A stretch of DNA of 64,000 bases from PBB1 sp965229345 (GCA_965229345.1 OZ245872.1:2604001-2668000), one strand, 5' to 3'. Shown: positions 18,150 through 27,217, counted from the first letter of the stretch. Notes: generated by a model not told the origin, from the sequence alone. Program-made: numbers and translations.

Positions 18150-18165
18150 TGGCACGGTACTTTCA
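18150..18165 (+). promoter_or_regulatory. Near-consensus sigma-54 promoter upstream of prsT
   Basis: TGGCACGGTACTTTCA matches the RpoN consensus TGGCACG-R-NNN-TTGCW at all defined positions except one: T instead of G in the -12 GC. The -24 GG and -12 positions are spaced correctly. Predicted transcription would begin near 18176, about 77 bases before the prsT ATG. The mismatch is at an important base, so activity is uncertain. Confidence 0.5.
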
Positions 18166-18252
18166 CACACGGTGAGCAGCCCGGTCCTGCGGCCGCGGGG
18201 GGACAGACCTGCCACATGGCTACGATGCCTGAAATTTCCGCCTGGCATCCGA

Positions 18253-21048
18253 ATGAATCGCAAGTTCACGACCTTGTTTTTGTCACTGCTGCTGGCAGCC
18301 GCTGCGCCCAGCCACGCAGCCCCTGACACCAAGGCGGCCCGCTATTACGAAGACGCGCTGAGCCGCTATGACAAGAAGGATGTCGCCGGCGCGATCATCC
18401 AGCTGAAGAACGCCTTGCAGATCGACAAGAACATGCTGCCGGTGCATGTGCTGCTGGGGAAATCGCTGCTGGCGACCAGCGAGGTGATCGGTGCCGAAGT
18501 CGCCTTCAACGAGGCGCTGCGATTGGGCGTGAACCGCGCTGAAGTGGTGATTCCGCTGGCGCGTGCCGTGATCGCCCAGGGCCGTCTGCAGGAGCTGCTC
18601 GACAAGCCGGTGTTCTCGCCGGCCGGCTTGCCTGCGGCTACACAAGCTCAGCTGCTGCTGCTGCGCGCCTCGGCTGCAGCCGACATCGGCGGCGCAGCCG
18701 CAGCGATGAGGTCCATCGAAGAGGCCCGCGCCATCGAGCCCGGCAGCCCCGACTCCTGGCTGGCGGAAGTGCCGCTGCGCATCCGTGCCGGTCAGTACCG
18801 CGAGGCAGAGGCGGCAGCCGATCGCGCCCTGTTGCTCAGCCCCACGTCGGCAGAAGCGATGTACCTGCGCGGCAGCATTGCCCACGTCCAGGGCAATGCT
18901 GCCAGCGCGCTGGCCAGCTACGCCAAGGCACTGAAGCTGGAGCCAACGCACACCGAAGCACTGGTGTCACGCGCCGGATTGCTGATGGACCAGAAGCGCA
19001 TGGCCGACGCCGGCGCCGACATTGCAGAACTGCTGCGCTCGTCGCCCAATGACCCACGCGGCTTCTACCTCAGCGCACTGACCTCCGAACAAGCCGGCAA
19101 CGCAGCCGCAGCGAAGGCGGCGCTGAGCAAGATCACCGCGCTGCTCGACCCGGTACCGATCGAAGCGCTGCGCTACCGACCGCAGGCCCTGATGCTCGGC
19201 GGACTGGCGCACTACGGATTGAACGAGCTTGAAAAAGCCAAGGCCTATCTTGAAGCGGTGCAGCGCGTGCAACCAGGAAGCAGCGTGGCCAAGCTGCTGG
19301 CGCAGATCTATTTCCTCGACAAGAACGCCGACCGCGCCATCGCTGCACTCGAGCCCTACCTGAAGGCACACCCCAGCGACTCGCAAGCCCTGTTGCTGAT
19401 GTCGTCTGCACAGATGGCTCAGGGGCGTTACGGGCGCGCCAGTCAGTTGATGCAAGACGCCCTGCGCGGCGAGGATCGCCCGGAATACCAGACCATGCTG
19501 GGCATGAGCCTGGTGGGCAGTGGCAAGTTCGCCGACGCTGTGAGTGCGCTCGAAGCGGCGTTCCAGAAGGATCCTCGCCAACTTCAGGCCGGCGTTGCAC
19601 TAGCCAACCTCTATATCAAAGGTGGCCAGGCAGCACGTGGCGTGAAGGTGGCCGACACGCTGGCCAAGCTGAACCCCGGCAATCCAGGCGTGCAGAACTT
19701 GCTGGGCCAGGCACGCGCAGGGACAGGCGATCGCGCCGGCGCTCGACTGGCCTATGAGGCTGCGATCAAGCTCGACGCCGGTTTTGCGCAACCACAGGTG
19801 AACCTGGCTGAGCTGGACATCGATGACAAGGCCTACGACGCAGCGTCAACCCGTCTGACGGCCCTGCTGGCCAAAGACGCCAAGAACCTCGATGCGATGG
19901 ATGCGTTCGGCCGTTTGCACGAGCGGCGCGGCCAGCTTCCCGAGGCGCAGCGCTGGCTGACGAAAGCGGTGGAGAGCAGCGGGCCCGACAACGTGCAACC
20001 GGCCCTGAAGCTGGTCGAATTCCAGCTTCGGAACAACCAGCCGGCCGCAGCCAAGGAATCCACCAAGTTCCTGACTTCCAAAGCGCCGGATGCGCTGCCT
20101 GTCCTCTTCATGCTGGCACGCGTCAATCTGGCCAATAACGAGATCGTCCCCGCACGTACCAACCTGAGCCGCGCGGCCACACTCGCGAATCAGAACCCCA
20201 CACTGCTGCTGAAGATCGCCATGCTGCAGTCGACCGCAGGTCACTTCCCCGGTGCGGCCTACAGCCTGGGCAAAGCCCTCGTGGAGCGACCCGACTTTCT
20301 GCCAGCGCAGGCGCTGCTGGCCGAAGTCGAGATGCGCCAAGGCGAACTCGACAAGGCAGAGCAGCGGGTCAAGCAAATCATCGCCAGCCATCCGAAGGCC
20401 GGTGTCGGCTATGGACTTCAAGGCGATGTGGCGAAGGCGCGCGGCCAACGCAGCGCTGCGATCGACGCCTATCGCCGTGCCCATCAGCTGGAGCAATCGA
20501 CCGCCAGCCTGCTGCGCTTGTACGCGGCCCTGGCGCCCAACGATCCCGCGGCCGCCTTGCAACTGGCAGACCAGTGGGTGAAAGCCAGACCGCAAGACAC
20601 CGCGGTGCGGCGCGCACTCGCCTCCGCCTATGCGCGAGCAGGCAATCTGAAGGCCGCCCGATCAGCTTACGAGGCCTTGCTGAAGGTGAGTCCTGAGGAC
20701 GCCGACTCGCTGAACAATCTGGCCAACGTGTTGCTTCTGACGCAGGACCCGGGCGCCCTCAAGGTGGCCGAACAGGCCCTGGCGCTCAGCCCCACCGCCC
20801 CCCACATCCTCGGAACGGTCGGGTGGGCCGCGTTCAAGGCTGGTCAAACGGACCGCGCCCTCCAATTCCTCCGCGATGCCCGGCTGCGCGACCCGGCCAA
20901 TCGCGACACCCGCTACTTCCTCGGTGCGGTGCTGGCGAGCACAGGCCGATCTGCCGAAGCACGGGCCGAATTGGAAGCGGCCCTCGGCGGAGACCTGCTT
21001 TTTGCCTACGCCAAAGACGCGCAGCAACTGCTCGGAACCCTTAAGTGA
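18253..21048 (+). CDS. prsT: PEP-CTERM system TPR-repeat protein PrsT
   Basis: A 931-residue periplasmic or secreted protein built almost wholly of tetratricopeptide repeats. The N-terminal signal peptide MNRKFTTLFLSLLLAAAAPSHA is followed by ARYYEDALSRYDKKDVAGAI, the hallmark first repeat of the PrsT family. The repeats run to the C terminus (NLLGQARAGTGDRAGARLAY and similar). Family members normally accompany exosortase/PEP-CTERM systems and are described as lipoproteins; here the signal peptide has no lipobox Cys, so type I cleavage after SHA is more likely. ATG 18253 was chosen because the signal peptide begins there. The next gene is a PEP-CTERM protein; no exosortase lies in the window. 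Confidence 0.87.
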   Translation: MNRKFTTLFLSLLLAAAAPSHAAPDTKAARYYEDALSRYDKKDVAGAIIQLKNALQIDKNMLPVHVLLGKSLLATSEVIGAEVAFNEALRLGVNRAEVVIPLARAVIAQGRLQELLDKPVFSPAGLPAATQAQLLLLRASAAADIGGAAAAMRSIEEARAIEPGSPDSWLAEVPLRIRAGQYREAEAAADRALLLSPTSAEAMYLRGSIAHVQGNAASALASYAKALKLEPTHTEALVSRAGLLMDQKRMADAGADIAELLRSSPNDPRGFYLSALTSEQAGNAAAAKAALSKITALLDPVPIEALRYRPQALMLGGLAHYGLNELEKAKAYLEAVQRVQPGSSVAKLLAQIYFLDKNADRAIAALEPYLKAHPSDSQALLLMSSAQMAQGRYGRASQLMQDALRGEDRPEYQTMLGMSLVGSGKFADAVSALEAAFQKDPRQLQAGVALANLYIKGGQAARGVKVADTLAKLNPGNPGVQNLLGQARAGTGDRAGARLAYEAAIKLDAGFAQPQVNLAELDIDDKAYDAASTRLTALLAKDAKNLDAMDAFGRLHERRGQLPEAQRWLTKAVESSGPDNVQPALKLVEFQLRNNQPAAAKESTKFLTSKAPDALPVLFMLARVNLANNEIVPARTNLSRAATLANQNPTLLLKIAMLQSTAGHFPGAAYSLGKALVERPDFLPAQALLAEVEMRQGELDKAEQRVKQIIASHPKAGVGYGLQGDVAKARGQRSAAIDAYRRAHQLEQSTASLLRLYAALAPNDPAAALQLADQWVKARPQDTAVRRALASAYARAGNLKAARSAYEALLKVSPEDADSLNNLANVLLLTQDPGALKVAEQALALSPTAPHILGTVGWAAFKAGQTDRALQFLRDARLRDPANRDTRYFLGAVLASTGRSAEARAELEAALGGDLLFAYAKDAQQLLGTLK

Positions 21049-21078
21049 GGGGTTCAATCCAGTGTCGCAAATCTTTAC

Positions 21079-21114
21079 ACTTATCAATAACCAGGCCGCT
21101 GAATTTAGATAAGT
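21079..21114. promoter_or_regulatory. Inverted repeat upstream of the PEP-CTERM gene (possible activator site)
   Basis: ACTTATC (21079-21085) and GATAAGT (21108-21114) form a 7-base inverted repeat in an AT-rich intergenic stretch, about 45 bases upstream of the sigma-54-like promoter. That is a normal place for an enhancer-binding-protein site, for example for a PrsR-type regulator. The function is inferred from position only. Confidence 0.3.
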
Positions 21115-21140
21115 TGTTGATTTAAAACAAATTAACCAGT

Positions 21141-21156
21141 TGGTCCACAACTTGCA
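21141..21156 (+). promoter_or_regulatory. Sigma-54 (RpoN) promoter for the PEP-CTERM gene
   Basis: TGGTCCACAACTTGCA carries GG (21142-21143) and GC (21154-21155) with exactly 10 bases between them and a TTGCA -12 element, as RpoN promoters need. Transcription would start near 21167, leaving a leader of about 50 bases before the ATG. RpoN control of PEP-CTERM genes is known from floc-forming betaproteobacteria. Confidence 0.65.
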
Positions 21157-21216
21157 ATATACCTGCAAAGCTCGTGCACATGCCGACGAGCCAATTTTTG
21201 AAGAACAGGGGACACC

Positions 21217-22128
21217 ATGAAACGACTCCGTACCAGCCTCCTCTCGGTGGCGGCCGCATTGGCGGGATTGACGATGTCCAGCGGCGCGATGGCGCAGGCC
21301 ACCTGGAATCTATACAGCGGTACCGGCAATGGCTGCTCTCAGAACGCCGCCAACTCGGGCAGCTTCGGCAACTCTTGGGGCTGCACCGGTTCGAACGGCG
21401 CCACCGCAACGGCATCGGCATGGTCTGCGGACCGAGGCACCTCCGGTCAAGCGGCCTACTTGACGGCCCCCAGCACAGGCACCTACTACGCCAGCGCCTA
21501 CATGTCTCCTCAGGGCAACTCCGGTTTTGGCGCTGCAAGCCGCACTGAAGGAATCGGTGCAACGTCGCCCGACCACGCTTTCGACTCGTTCACGCCCGGC
21601 ACGCAGGATCTGATGCTGCTGGACTTCGGGTCCGCCAGCGTCATCCTGAACAGCATCGGCATCGGCTGGAACGGCACGAACGACTCGGACATCACACTCC
21701 TGCGCTGGACGGGCAGTACCGCTCCGACGGTGGTCAACACCAGCTCGAGCCTGGTGGGCGACGGTCACCAGAATCTGATCGCGTCGGGCTGGGCCTTGGT
21801 CGGCAGCTATTCGAATCTCGTGGCGGACAGCACGGCTCCGTTTGGTGGCACGGCGATCAACACCGGCGCGACGCAAGCCTCCAGCTGGTGGCTGATCAGC
21901 ACCTTCAACTCAGCGCTGAATGGCAACAGCACCTCGTGCAAGGACTACAACGGCAACACGACGACCTGCACCAACGGGGACGACGCTTTCAAGCTCAACT
22001 TCGTTTCCACCACCCTGCCGTCGACCCCACCCACCGGCAAAGTCCCTGAACCGGGTTCGCTCGCCTTGGCGGGTCTTGCGCTGGCAGGCTTGTTTGGCGT
22101 TCGTCGCAGCACACGGAAGTCAGTCTGA
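21217..22128 (+). CDS. PEP-CTERM sorting-domain surface protein
   Basis: A 303-residue exported protein. It has a signal peptide (about 1-27, ending AMAQA), a Ser/Thr/Gly/Asn-rich body with four Cys that could form two disulfides (NGCSQ, WGCTG, TSCKD, TTCTN), and a C-terminal sorting signal. That signal is VPEPGS at about 276-281, then a hydrophobic helix and an Arg-rich end (VRRSTRK). Exosortase would cut near the PEP motif. The sequence resembles exosortase-dependent surface proteins of the XDP/XDD type, but I am not sure of the subfamily. The start has a strong AGGGGA site. It lies behind a sigma-54 promoter and before a strong terminator, so it is probably monocistronic. Confidence 0.88.
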   Translation: MKRLRTSLLSVAAALAGLTMSSGAMAQATWNLYSGTGNGCSQNAANSGSFGNSWGCTGSNGATATASAWSADRGTSGQAAYLTAPSTGTYYASAYMSPQGNSGFGAASRTEGIGATSPDHAFDSFTPGTQDLMLLDFGSASVILNSIGIGWNGTNDSDITLLRWTGSTAPTVVNTSSSLVGDGHQNLIASGWALVGSYSNLVADSTAPFGGTAINTGATQASSWWLISTFNSALNGNSTSCKDYNGNTTTCTNGDDAFKLNFVSTTLPSTPPTGKVPEPGSLALAGLALAGLFGVRRSTRKSV

Positions 22129-22180
22129 TCTGGCAAGCGCGTCACCGTCCTGGGTGACGGTGGCTGACGCGAATTCGACA

Positions 22181-22209
22181 GGGGCATGCGGTCACGCTGC
22201 CCCTTTTTT
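22181..22209 (+). terminator. Rho-independent terminator after the PEP-CTERM gene
   Basis: GGGGCA-T-GCG, loop GTCA, CGC-TGCCCC and then TTTTTT form a nine-base-pair GC-rich stem with one bulge and a U-tract. A second small hairpin (CACCGTC/GACGGTG) lies just upstream, near 22143-22162. Confidence 0.85.
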
Positions 22210-22386
22210 CATGGTGGGTCGCTCGCCTCAGACTTCGGATCTGTACCGGCGAGCGCCACTGTTTATATCGAAATCGCATAGGTGTCGTCCAAAAATTTGG
22301 TTCTCCTATCTGAAGCGCATCGCTAAAGTGTCGGATTGAATTTTTGAGGCCCGGCTTGTCGCTGTGCCCGATTTCCCGGGCTGTTG

Positions 22387-23154
22387 ATGGACCTTCTGGC
22401 GATAGTGAGTGGCTTCGGTATCGGAGCCATCGTGGGCATGACCGGCGTGGGTGGGGGCTCGTTGATGACGCCGCTGCTGCTGTCCGTGTTCAAGCTGAAC
22501 CCGGCCGTCGCCATCGGCACAGACCTGTGGTTTGCTGCCATCACCAAGACAGCAGGCTCGGCGTCGCATCATCAGGCGGGACATGTCGAGTGGCGGGTCG
22601 TCCGATTGCTGCTGTCAGGCAGCATCCCGGCGTCGCTGGCAACGATCGCGCTGATGCACTTGACGGGACTGACCAAGGGCTGGGCCAGCGCGTTGACTTT
22701 TTCGCTTGGAATCGCCTTGCTGCTGACCGCTGTCACCGTTGCCTTCAAGCAGGTTTGGGTGCGCGTGGGGCGATGGCTGGAACGCTGGATTCATGATGGC
22801 AACCGGCCCGGGCTGACGGTGGCTTGCGGACTGATCCTGGGCGTGCTGGTTTCGCTGAGTTCGATCGGTGCCGGGGCCATCGGCGCGACATTGATCCTTC
22901 TGCTCTATCCCAAGCTGGCCTCACACCGTATCGTCGGTACCGATATCGCTCACGCGGTGCCGCTGACGCTGGTGGCAGGCATCGGACACGCCACGCTCGG
23001 CAATGTCGCCTGGGCGTTGTTGGGTTCCTTGCTGATCGGCTCGATCCCCGGCATCTGGATCGGCTCGCAATTGACCCGCAAGATGCCCGAGACACTGGTG
23101 CGCACGCTGTTGTGCCTCTCCCTGGTGACCGCGGGCCTCAAGGTCATCCACTGA
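22387..23154 (+). CDS. TauE/SafE-family anion permease (putative sulfite exporter) of the cys cluster
   Basis: A 255-residue integral membrane protein with about eight hydrophobic segments. The two family half-repeats open with GFGIGAIVGMTGVGGGSLMTPLLL and SIGAGAIGATLILLLYP, each carrying the Gly-rich motif. ATG 22387 is used; a TTG one codon earlier is also possible. It lies 34 bases before cysI on the same strand, so it probably belongs to the sulfate-assimilation operon. It may move sulfite or another sulfur oxyanion; the direction of transport is not shown by sequence. Confidence 0.85.
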   Translation: MDLLAIVSGFGIGAIVGMTGVGGGSLMTPLLLSVFKLNPAVAIGTDLWFAAITKTAGSASHHQAGHVEWRVVRLLLSGSIPASLATIALMHLTGLTKGWASALTFSLGIALLLTAVTVAFKQVWVRVGRWLERWIHDGNRPGLTVACGLILGVLVSLSSIGAGAIGATLILLLYPKLASHRIVGTDIAHAVPLTLVAGIGHATLGNVAWALLGSLLIGSIPGIWIGSQLTRKMPETLVRTLLCLSLVTAGLKVIH

Positions 23155-23188
23155 ACTTCACCTTTGACATCGAGACGCTTTCCTCAAG

Positions 23189-24910
23189 ATGTACACCTAC
23201 ACCGACTTCGACAAGCAGTTCGTGCAGCAACGCGCTGCGCAGTACCGTGATCAGCTGGATCGCCACCTCGCGGGGCGGCTGCCCGACGACGAGTTCCGTG
23301 CGCTTCGGCTGCAGAACGGCTGGTACGTGCAGCGCCACGCGCCGATGCTGCGGGTGGCTGTGCCGTACGGCGAGCTGAGCTCGGCACAACTGCGCGGCCT
23401 CGCGCGCATCGCCCGCGACTACGACCGCGGCTACGCGCACTTCACCACGCGCCAGAACCTGCAATACAACTGGATTCCGCTGGACAAGAGCGCCGAGGTG
23501 ATGGACCGCCTGGCGGCCGTCCACATGCACGGCATCCAGACCAGCGGCAACTGCATCCGCAACATCACCAGCGACTGCTTCGCCGGCATCGCGCCCGACG
23601 AATCGGTGGACCCACGGCCCTACGGCGAAATCATGCGGCAGTGGAGCACGCTGCACCCCGAGTTCGCCTTCCTGCCGCGCAAGTTCAAGATCGCGGTCAC
23701 CGGCGCGAGCGAAGACCGCGCGGCGATCGGCTGGCATGACATCGGCTTGCACCTGGTCAAGAACGCCGCCGGCGAAGTCGGCTTCAAGGTGCTGGTCGGC
23801 GGCGGCATGGGACGCACACCCGTCATCGGGACGGTGTTCCGCGAGTTCCTGCCGTGGCAGCAGATCCTCGTCTTCATCGAGGCGGTGGTGCGCGTCTACA
23901 ACCGCTACGGGCGGCGCGACAACATCTACAAGGCGCGCATCAAGATCCTGGTGAAAGCCGAAGGCCAGCGCTTCGTCGACGATGTGAACGCCGAATTCAG
24001 GGACATCCTCGAGCGCGACGTCGATGGCACGGCGCACATCATTCCGCAGTCGGAGTTCGACCGCGTCAATGCCAGTTTCGTGATCCCGGCTGGCGTCGCC
24101 GCGCGTCCTTCAACCGGCATCCCGATGCCTGCCGATCTGCCCGCCAGCTACGGCCGCTGGGTACAGCGCAACGTGCACGCGCACAAGCTCGGCGGCTACC
24201 GCGCGGTGACCTTGTCGCTCAAGCGCACGGGGCAAGCGCCAGGCGACATCACCGACACCCAGATGGAACTGGCCGCCGACCTGGCCGACCGCTACAGCCA
24301 CGGCGAATTGCGCGTCTCGCACGACCAGAACCTGGTGCTGCCGTGGGTGCTCGAGTCCGACCTGCCGGCACTGTGGGAAGCCGCGCGCAGCGCCAGCTTC
24401 GCCACACCGAACATCGGCCTGCTGACCGACATGATCGCCTGCCCTGGTGGCGATTTCTGCGCGCTCGCCAACGCACGCTCGATCCCGCTGGCCGCTGAGA
24501 TCACCGAGCGCTATCAAGACCTCGACGAGCTCTGGGACATCGGCGACATCGACCTGCACATCAGCGGCTGCATCAACTCCTGCGGCCACCACCACAGCGG
24601 CCACATCGGCATCCTCGGCGTCGACAAGGACGGTGCCGAGTGGTACCAGATCACGCTCGGCGGCTCCGATGGATCGGCGCTCAGCGGTGGCCCGATTGCC
24701 GGCAAGGTGATCGGCCCGTCGTTCGCCGCCGACGAAGCGGCCGACGCGGTGGAAGCGGTCATCGACACCTACTTGACACAGCGGCAAGGCAGCGAGCGGT
24801 TCATCGACACCGTCAAACGCATCGGGCTCGACCCGTTCAAGGCGGCCACCAACGCCGTGCGTCGCACCACGGCGCGCGAGCCGTCGGCCGACACCGCCCG
24901 CGCGGACTGA
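23189..24910 (+). CDS. cysI: Assimilatory sulfite reductase hemoprotein (nitrite/sulfite reductase family)
   Basis: A 573-residue siroheme/4Fe-4S enzyme that reduces sulfite to sulfide with six electrons. It has the twofold ferredoxin-like and siroheme-domain repeat. The cluster/siroheme ligands are Cys418 and Cys424 (CPGGDFC) and Cys461 and Cys465 (CINSC). The early stretch HFTTRQNLQYNWI is typical of the family. No cysJ flavoprotein gene follows. Instead come a DUF934 gene and then cysH/D/N, the arrangement common in betaproteobacteria. The sulfite rather than nitrite assignment comes from this context. Confidence 0.92.
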   Translation: MYTYTDFDKQFVQQRAAQYRDQLDRHLAGRLPDDEFRALRLQNGWYVQRHAPMLRVAVPYGELSSAQLRGLARIARDYDRGYAHFTTRQNLQYNWIPLDKSAEVMDRLAAVHMHGIQTSGNCIRNITSDCFAGIAPDESVDPRPYGEIMRQWSTLHPEFAFLPRKFKIAVTGASEDRAAIGWHDIGLHLVKNAAGEVGFKVLVGGGMGRTPVIGTVFREFLPWQQILVFIEAVVRVYNRYGRRDNIYKARIKILVKAEGQRFVDDVNAEFRDILERDVDGTAHIIPQSEFDRVNASFVIPAGVAARPSTGIPMPADLPASYGRWVQRNVHAHKLGGYRAVTLSLKRTGQAPGDITDTQMELAADLADRYSHGELRVSHDQNLVLPWVLESDLPALWEAARSASFATPNIGLLTDMIACPGGDFCALANARSIPLAAEITERYQDLDELWDIGDIDLHISGCINSCGHHHSGHIGILGVDKDGAEWYQITLGGSDGSALSGGPIAGKVIGPSFAADEAADAVEAVIDTYLTQRQGSERFIDTVKRIGLDPFKAATNAVRRTTAREPSADTARAD

Positions 24911-24924
24911 GCAAGCACAGCACC

Positions 24925-25461
24925 ATGAGATTCATCCACACCCCTCAAGACCCTTGGCGCACCGTCCATGGCGACGATGGCCCGATGGTCACCATCACCC
25001 CGAAGCCCCACCTGCTGCTGACCTGGCTGCAATGGCACAGCGTGTGCCACCACTGGCCCGCGGGCATGCCGGTGGGCGTGATCCTTGAAAACGACCAGGA
25101 CGTCCGTGAAGTAGAGGCCGATCTGCCACGGCTGGGCCTGATCGCGCTGCGGTTTCCGAAATGGGTGGACGGCCGCGCCTACAGCCAGGCCCACCTGCTG
25201 CGCTCGCGCTACCGCTTCCAGGGCGAAATTCGCGCGCTCGGCGAAGTGCTGGTCGACATGCTGCCGCTGCTGCAACGCACCGGCTTCGATGCGGTGGTGC
25301 TGCGCGCCGACCAGTCGCGCGAGGCAGCTGAACGTGCGCTGACCTTCTTCCCCGGCTTCTACCAAGGCGACGTGCAGGAGCACCGCCCGCGTTTCGCACG
25401 TCCTGCGAATGAGTCGTCAGACGGCACCAACGGCTACCTGAATGCGGGGGCATCGATATGA
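24925..25461 (+). CDS. DUF934 protein, partner of CysI-type sulfite reductase
   Basis: A 178-residue soluble protein of the DUF934 family, recognised by VGVILENDQDVREV, LPRLGLIALRFPKWVDGRAYSQ and LLRSRYRFQGEIRALGEVLVD. The family is nearly always found next to cysI and cysH; a role in electron delivery or assembly of sulfite reductase has been suggested but not settled to my knowledge. ATG 24925 is 14 bases after cysI, and the stop overlaps the cysH ATG (ATGA), so it is firmly inside the operon. Confidence 0.87.
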   Translation: MRFIHTPQDPWRTVHGDDGPMVTITPKPHLLLTWLQWHSVCHHWPAGMPVGVILENDQDVREVEADLPRLGLIALRFPKWVDGRAYSQAHLLRSRYRFQGEIRALGEVLVDMLPLLQRTGFDAVVLRADQSREAAERALTFFPGFYQGDVQEHRPRFARPANESSDGTNGYLNAGASI

Positions 25462-26225
25462 GCGCGATCGACCTGTACGCACGCAAAACTGCAGGCTTCG
25501 AAGACCGCCTGGCCCACACCGTCGCGGTCTTGAAGGAGGCCGCAGCAGCGCATGGTGGCCGTGTCGTCCAATCGACCAGCCTCGGCGTCGAAGACATGGT
25601 GCTGACCGACCTGATCGCACGCCACGGCCTGGGTGGCACGCAAGGCATCGCGATCGCGACGCTGGACACCGGCATGCTGCATGCTGAAACGCTGGCGCTG
25701 ATCCCACGCATCGAGCAGCGTTACGGTCTGTCGGTCGAGGTGTTCAAACCGGTGCATGAATCGGTGATTCACTTCGTGGGCACGAACGGCAAGGACGCGA
25801 TGTACCAGAGCCTGGAACTTCGCAAGGCCTGCTGCGGCATCCGCAAGATGGAGCCGCTGGCGCGCATGATGGCGGGCCGCAGCGCCTGGGTCACCGGCCT
25901 GCGCCGCGAGCAGTCGAACACCCGCGCGGTGGTGCCATTCAGTGAAGACGACGGCCAGGGCCGCGTCAAGTTCAACCCGCTGGCCGACTGGAGCTGGGCC
26001 GATGTCTGGCACCACGTGGCCACGAATGACGTGCCCTACAACCCGCTGCACGACGAGTTCATGCCCAGCATCGGCTGCGCCCCGTGCACCCGCGCCATTG
26101 CGGTGGGTGAGGATTTCCGCGCCGGCCGCTGGTGGTGGGAAGACGAGAAGGCCAAGGAATGCGGCCTGCACGTCAAGGAAGAAGCGCCCGAGGGCGCCGT
26201 ATCGATGATCGGAGACAAACGATGA
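25458..26225 (+). CDS. cysH: Adenylyl-sulfate (APS/PAPS) reductase, 4Fe-4S type
   Basis: A 255-residue enzyme that reduces activated sulfate to sulfite. Cluster cysteines are Cys125-Cys126 (KACCGIRK) and Cys207/Cys210 (GCAPC), the pattern of APS-using plant/bacterial-type reductases. The catalytic Cys235 lies in ECGLH. The nucleotide-binding region starts with STSLGVEDMV. No cysC kinase is visible and CysN has no CysC fusion, which fits direct use of APS. The start overlaps the DUF934 stop and the stop overlaps the cysD start, both as ATGA. Confidence 0.93.
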   Translation: MSAIDLYARKTAGFEDRLAHTVAVLKEAAAAHGGRVVQSTSLGVEDMVLTDLIARHGLGGTQGIAIATLDTGMLHAETLALIPRIEQRYGLSVEVFKPVHESVIHFVGTNGKDAMYQSLELRKACCGIRKMEPLARMMAGRSAWVTGLRREQSNTRAVVPFSEDDGQGRVKFNPLADWSWADVWHHVATNDVPYNPLHDEFMPSIGCAPCTRAIAVGEDFRAGRWWWEDEKAKECGLHVKEEAPEGAVSMIGDKR

Positions 26226-27190
26226 ACGCCGCCACGACCGTGCAGCAGTTGCTGCCCGAGCTGGATCAGACCCACCTCGACTGGCTGGAAGAAGAAGCCA
26301 TCTTCATCCTGCGCGAAACCGTCGCCGCATTCGAGCGCCCTGCCCTGCTGTTCTCGGGCGGCAAGGACTCGTGCGTGGTGCTGCGGCTGGCCGAAAAGGC
26401 CTTCAAGACCAAGGTCAGTGCCGACAACCCCAATGAATTCAAGGGCCGCCTGCCCTTCCCGCTGCTGCACGTCGACACCGGCCACAACTTCCCCGAAGTG
26501 ATCGAGTTCCGCGACAAGCGCGTCGCCGAAATGGGCGAGCGGCTGGTGGTGGGTCATCTCGAGGACTCGATCAAGCGCGGCACGGTGCGCCTGGCGCATC
26601 CGCTCGAATCCCGCAACGGCCACCAGACGGTGGCGCTGCTCGAAGCGATCGAGGAACACCGCTTCGACGTGCTGATGGGCGGTGCCCGTCGTGACGAGGA
26701 AAAAGCACGCGCGAAGGAACGCATCTTCAGCCACCGCGACAGCTTCGGCCAGTGGCAACCGAAGGAGCAGCGGCCCGAGTTGTGGACGCTGTTCAACACG
26801 CGCATCAAGCCCGGCGAGCACATGCGCGCCTTTCCAATCAGCAACTGGACCGAGCTCGACGTGTGGCTGTACCTGGCGCGCGAGAACATCCCGTTGCCGA
26901 GCCTGTACTTCGCGCACGACCGCCAGGTGATCCGCCGCAAAGGGTTGCTGGTGCCGCTGACCGAAGTTACGCCGCCCGAAGCCGGTGAAACCGTCGAAAC
27001 AGCCCAAGTGCGCTTTCGCACCGTCGGTGACATGACCTGCACCTGCCCGGTGGAGAGCCCGGCAGCCAACGCCACCGAGATCGTCGCCGAGACACTGCAG
27101 GTGACCGTCAGCGAACGCGGCGCCACCCGCATGGACGACCGCACCTCCGACGCCTCGATGGAGCGGCGCAAGAAAGAAGGCTATTTCTAA
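26222..27190 (+). CDS. cysD: Sulfate adenylyltransferase subunit 2
   Basis: A 322-residue ATP-sulfurylase catalytic subunit making APS from ATP and sulfate. The PP-loop SGGKDS is at 45-50. Family stretches HVDTGHNFPEVIEFRD, GGARRDEEKARAKERIFS and RFRTVGDMTCTCPVES are intact, and the C terminus ERRKKEGYF is the usual CysD ending. ATG 26222 overlaps the cysH stop. It works as a heterodimer with the CysN GTPase encoded next. Confidence 0.96.
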   Translation: MNAATTVQQLLPELDQTHLDWLEEEAIFILRETVAAFERPALLFSGGKDSCVVLRLAEKAFKTKVSADNPNEFKGRLPFPLLHVDTGHNFPEVIEFRDKRVAEMGERLVVGHLEDSIKRGTVRLAHPLESRNGHQTVALLEAIEEHRFDVLMGGARRDEEKARAKERIFSHRDSFGQWQPKEQRPELWTLFNTRIKPGEHMRAFPISNWTELDVWLYLARENIPLPSLYFAHDRQVIRRKGLLVPLTEVTPPEAGETVETAQVRFRTVGDMTCTCPVESPAANATEIVAETLQVTVSERGATRMDDRTSDASMERRKKEGYF

Positions 27191-27217
27191 AGCCTCTCAA
27201 GGCGCCGAAAGAACACG

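Noticed and set aside
18131..18150. CCCCC/GGGGG hairpin after lapE as a terminator
   Set aside because: No T-run follows and it abuts the sigma-54-like element, so it may be chance in GC-rich DNA.
22129..22386. Search for a riboswitch or CysB-type leader before the cys cluster
   Set aside because: Only the PEP-CTERM terminator hairpins were found; no conserved riboswitch core could be recognised by eye.
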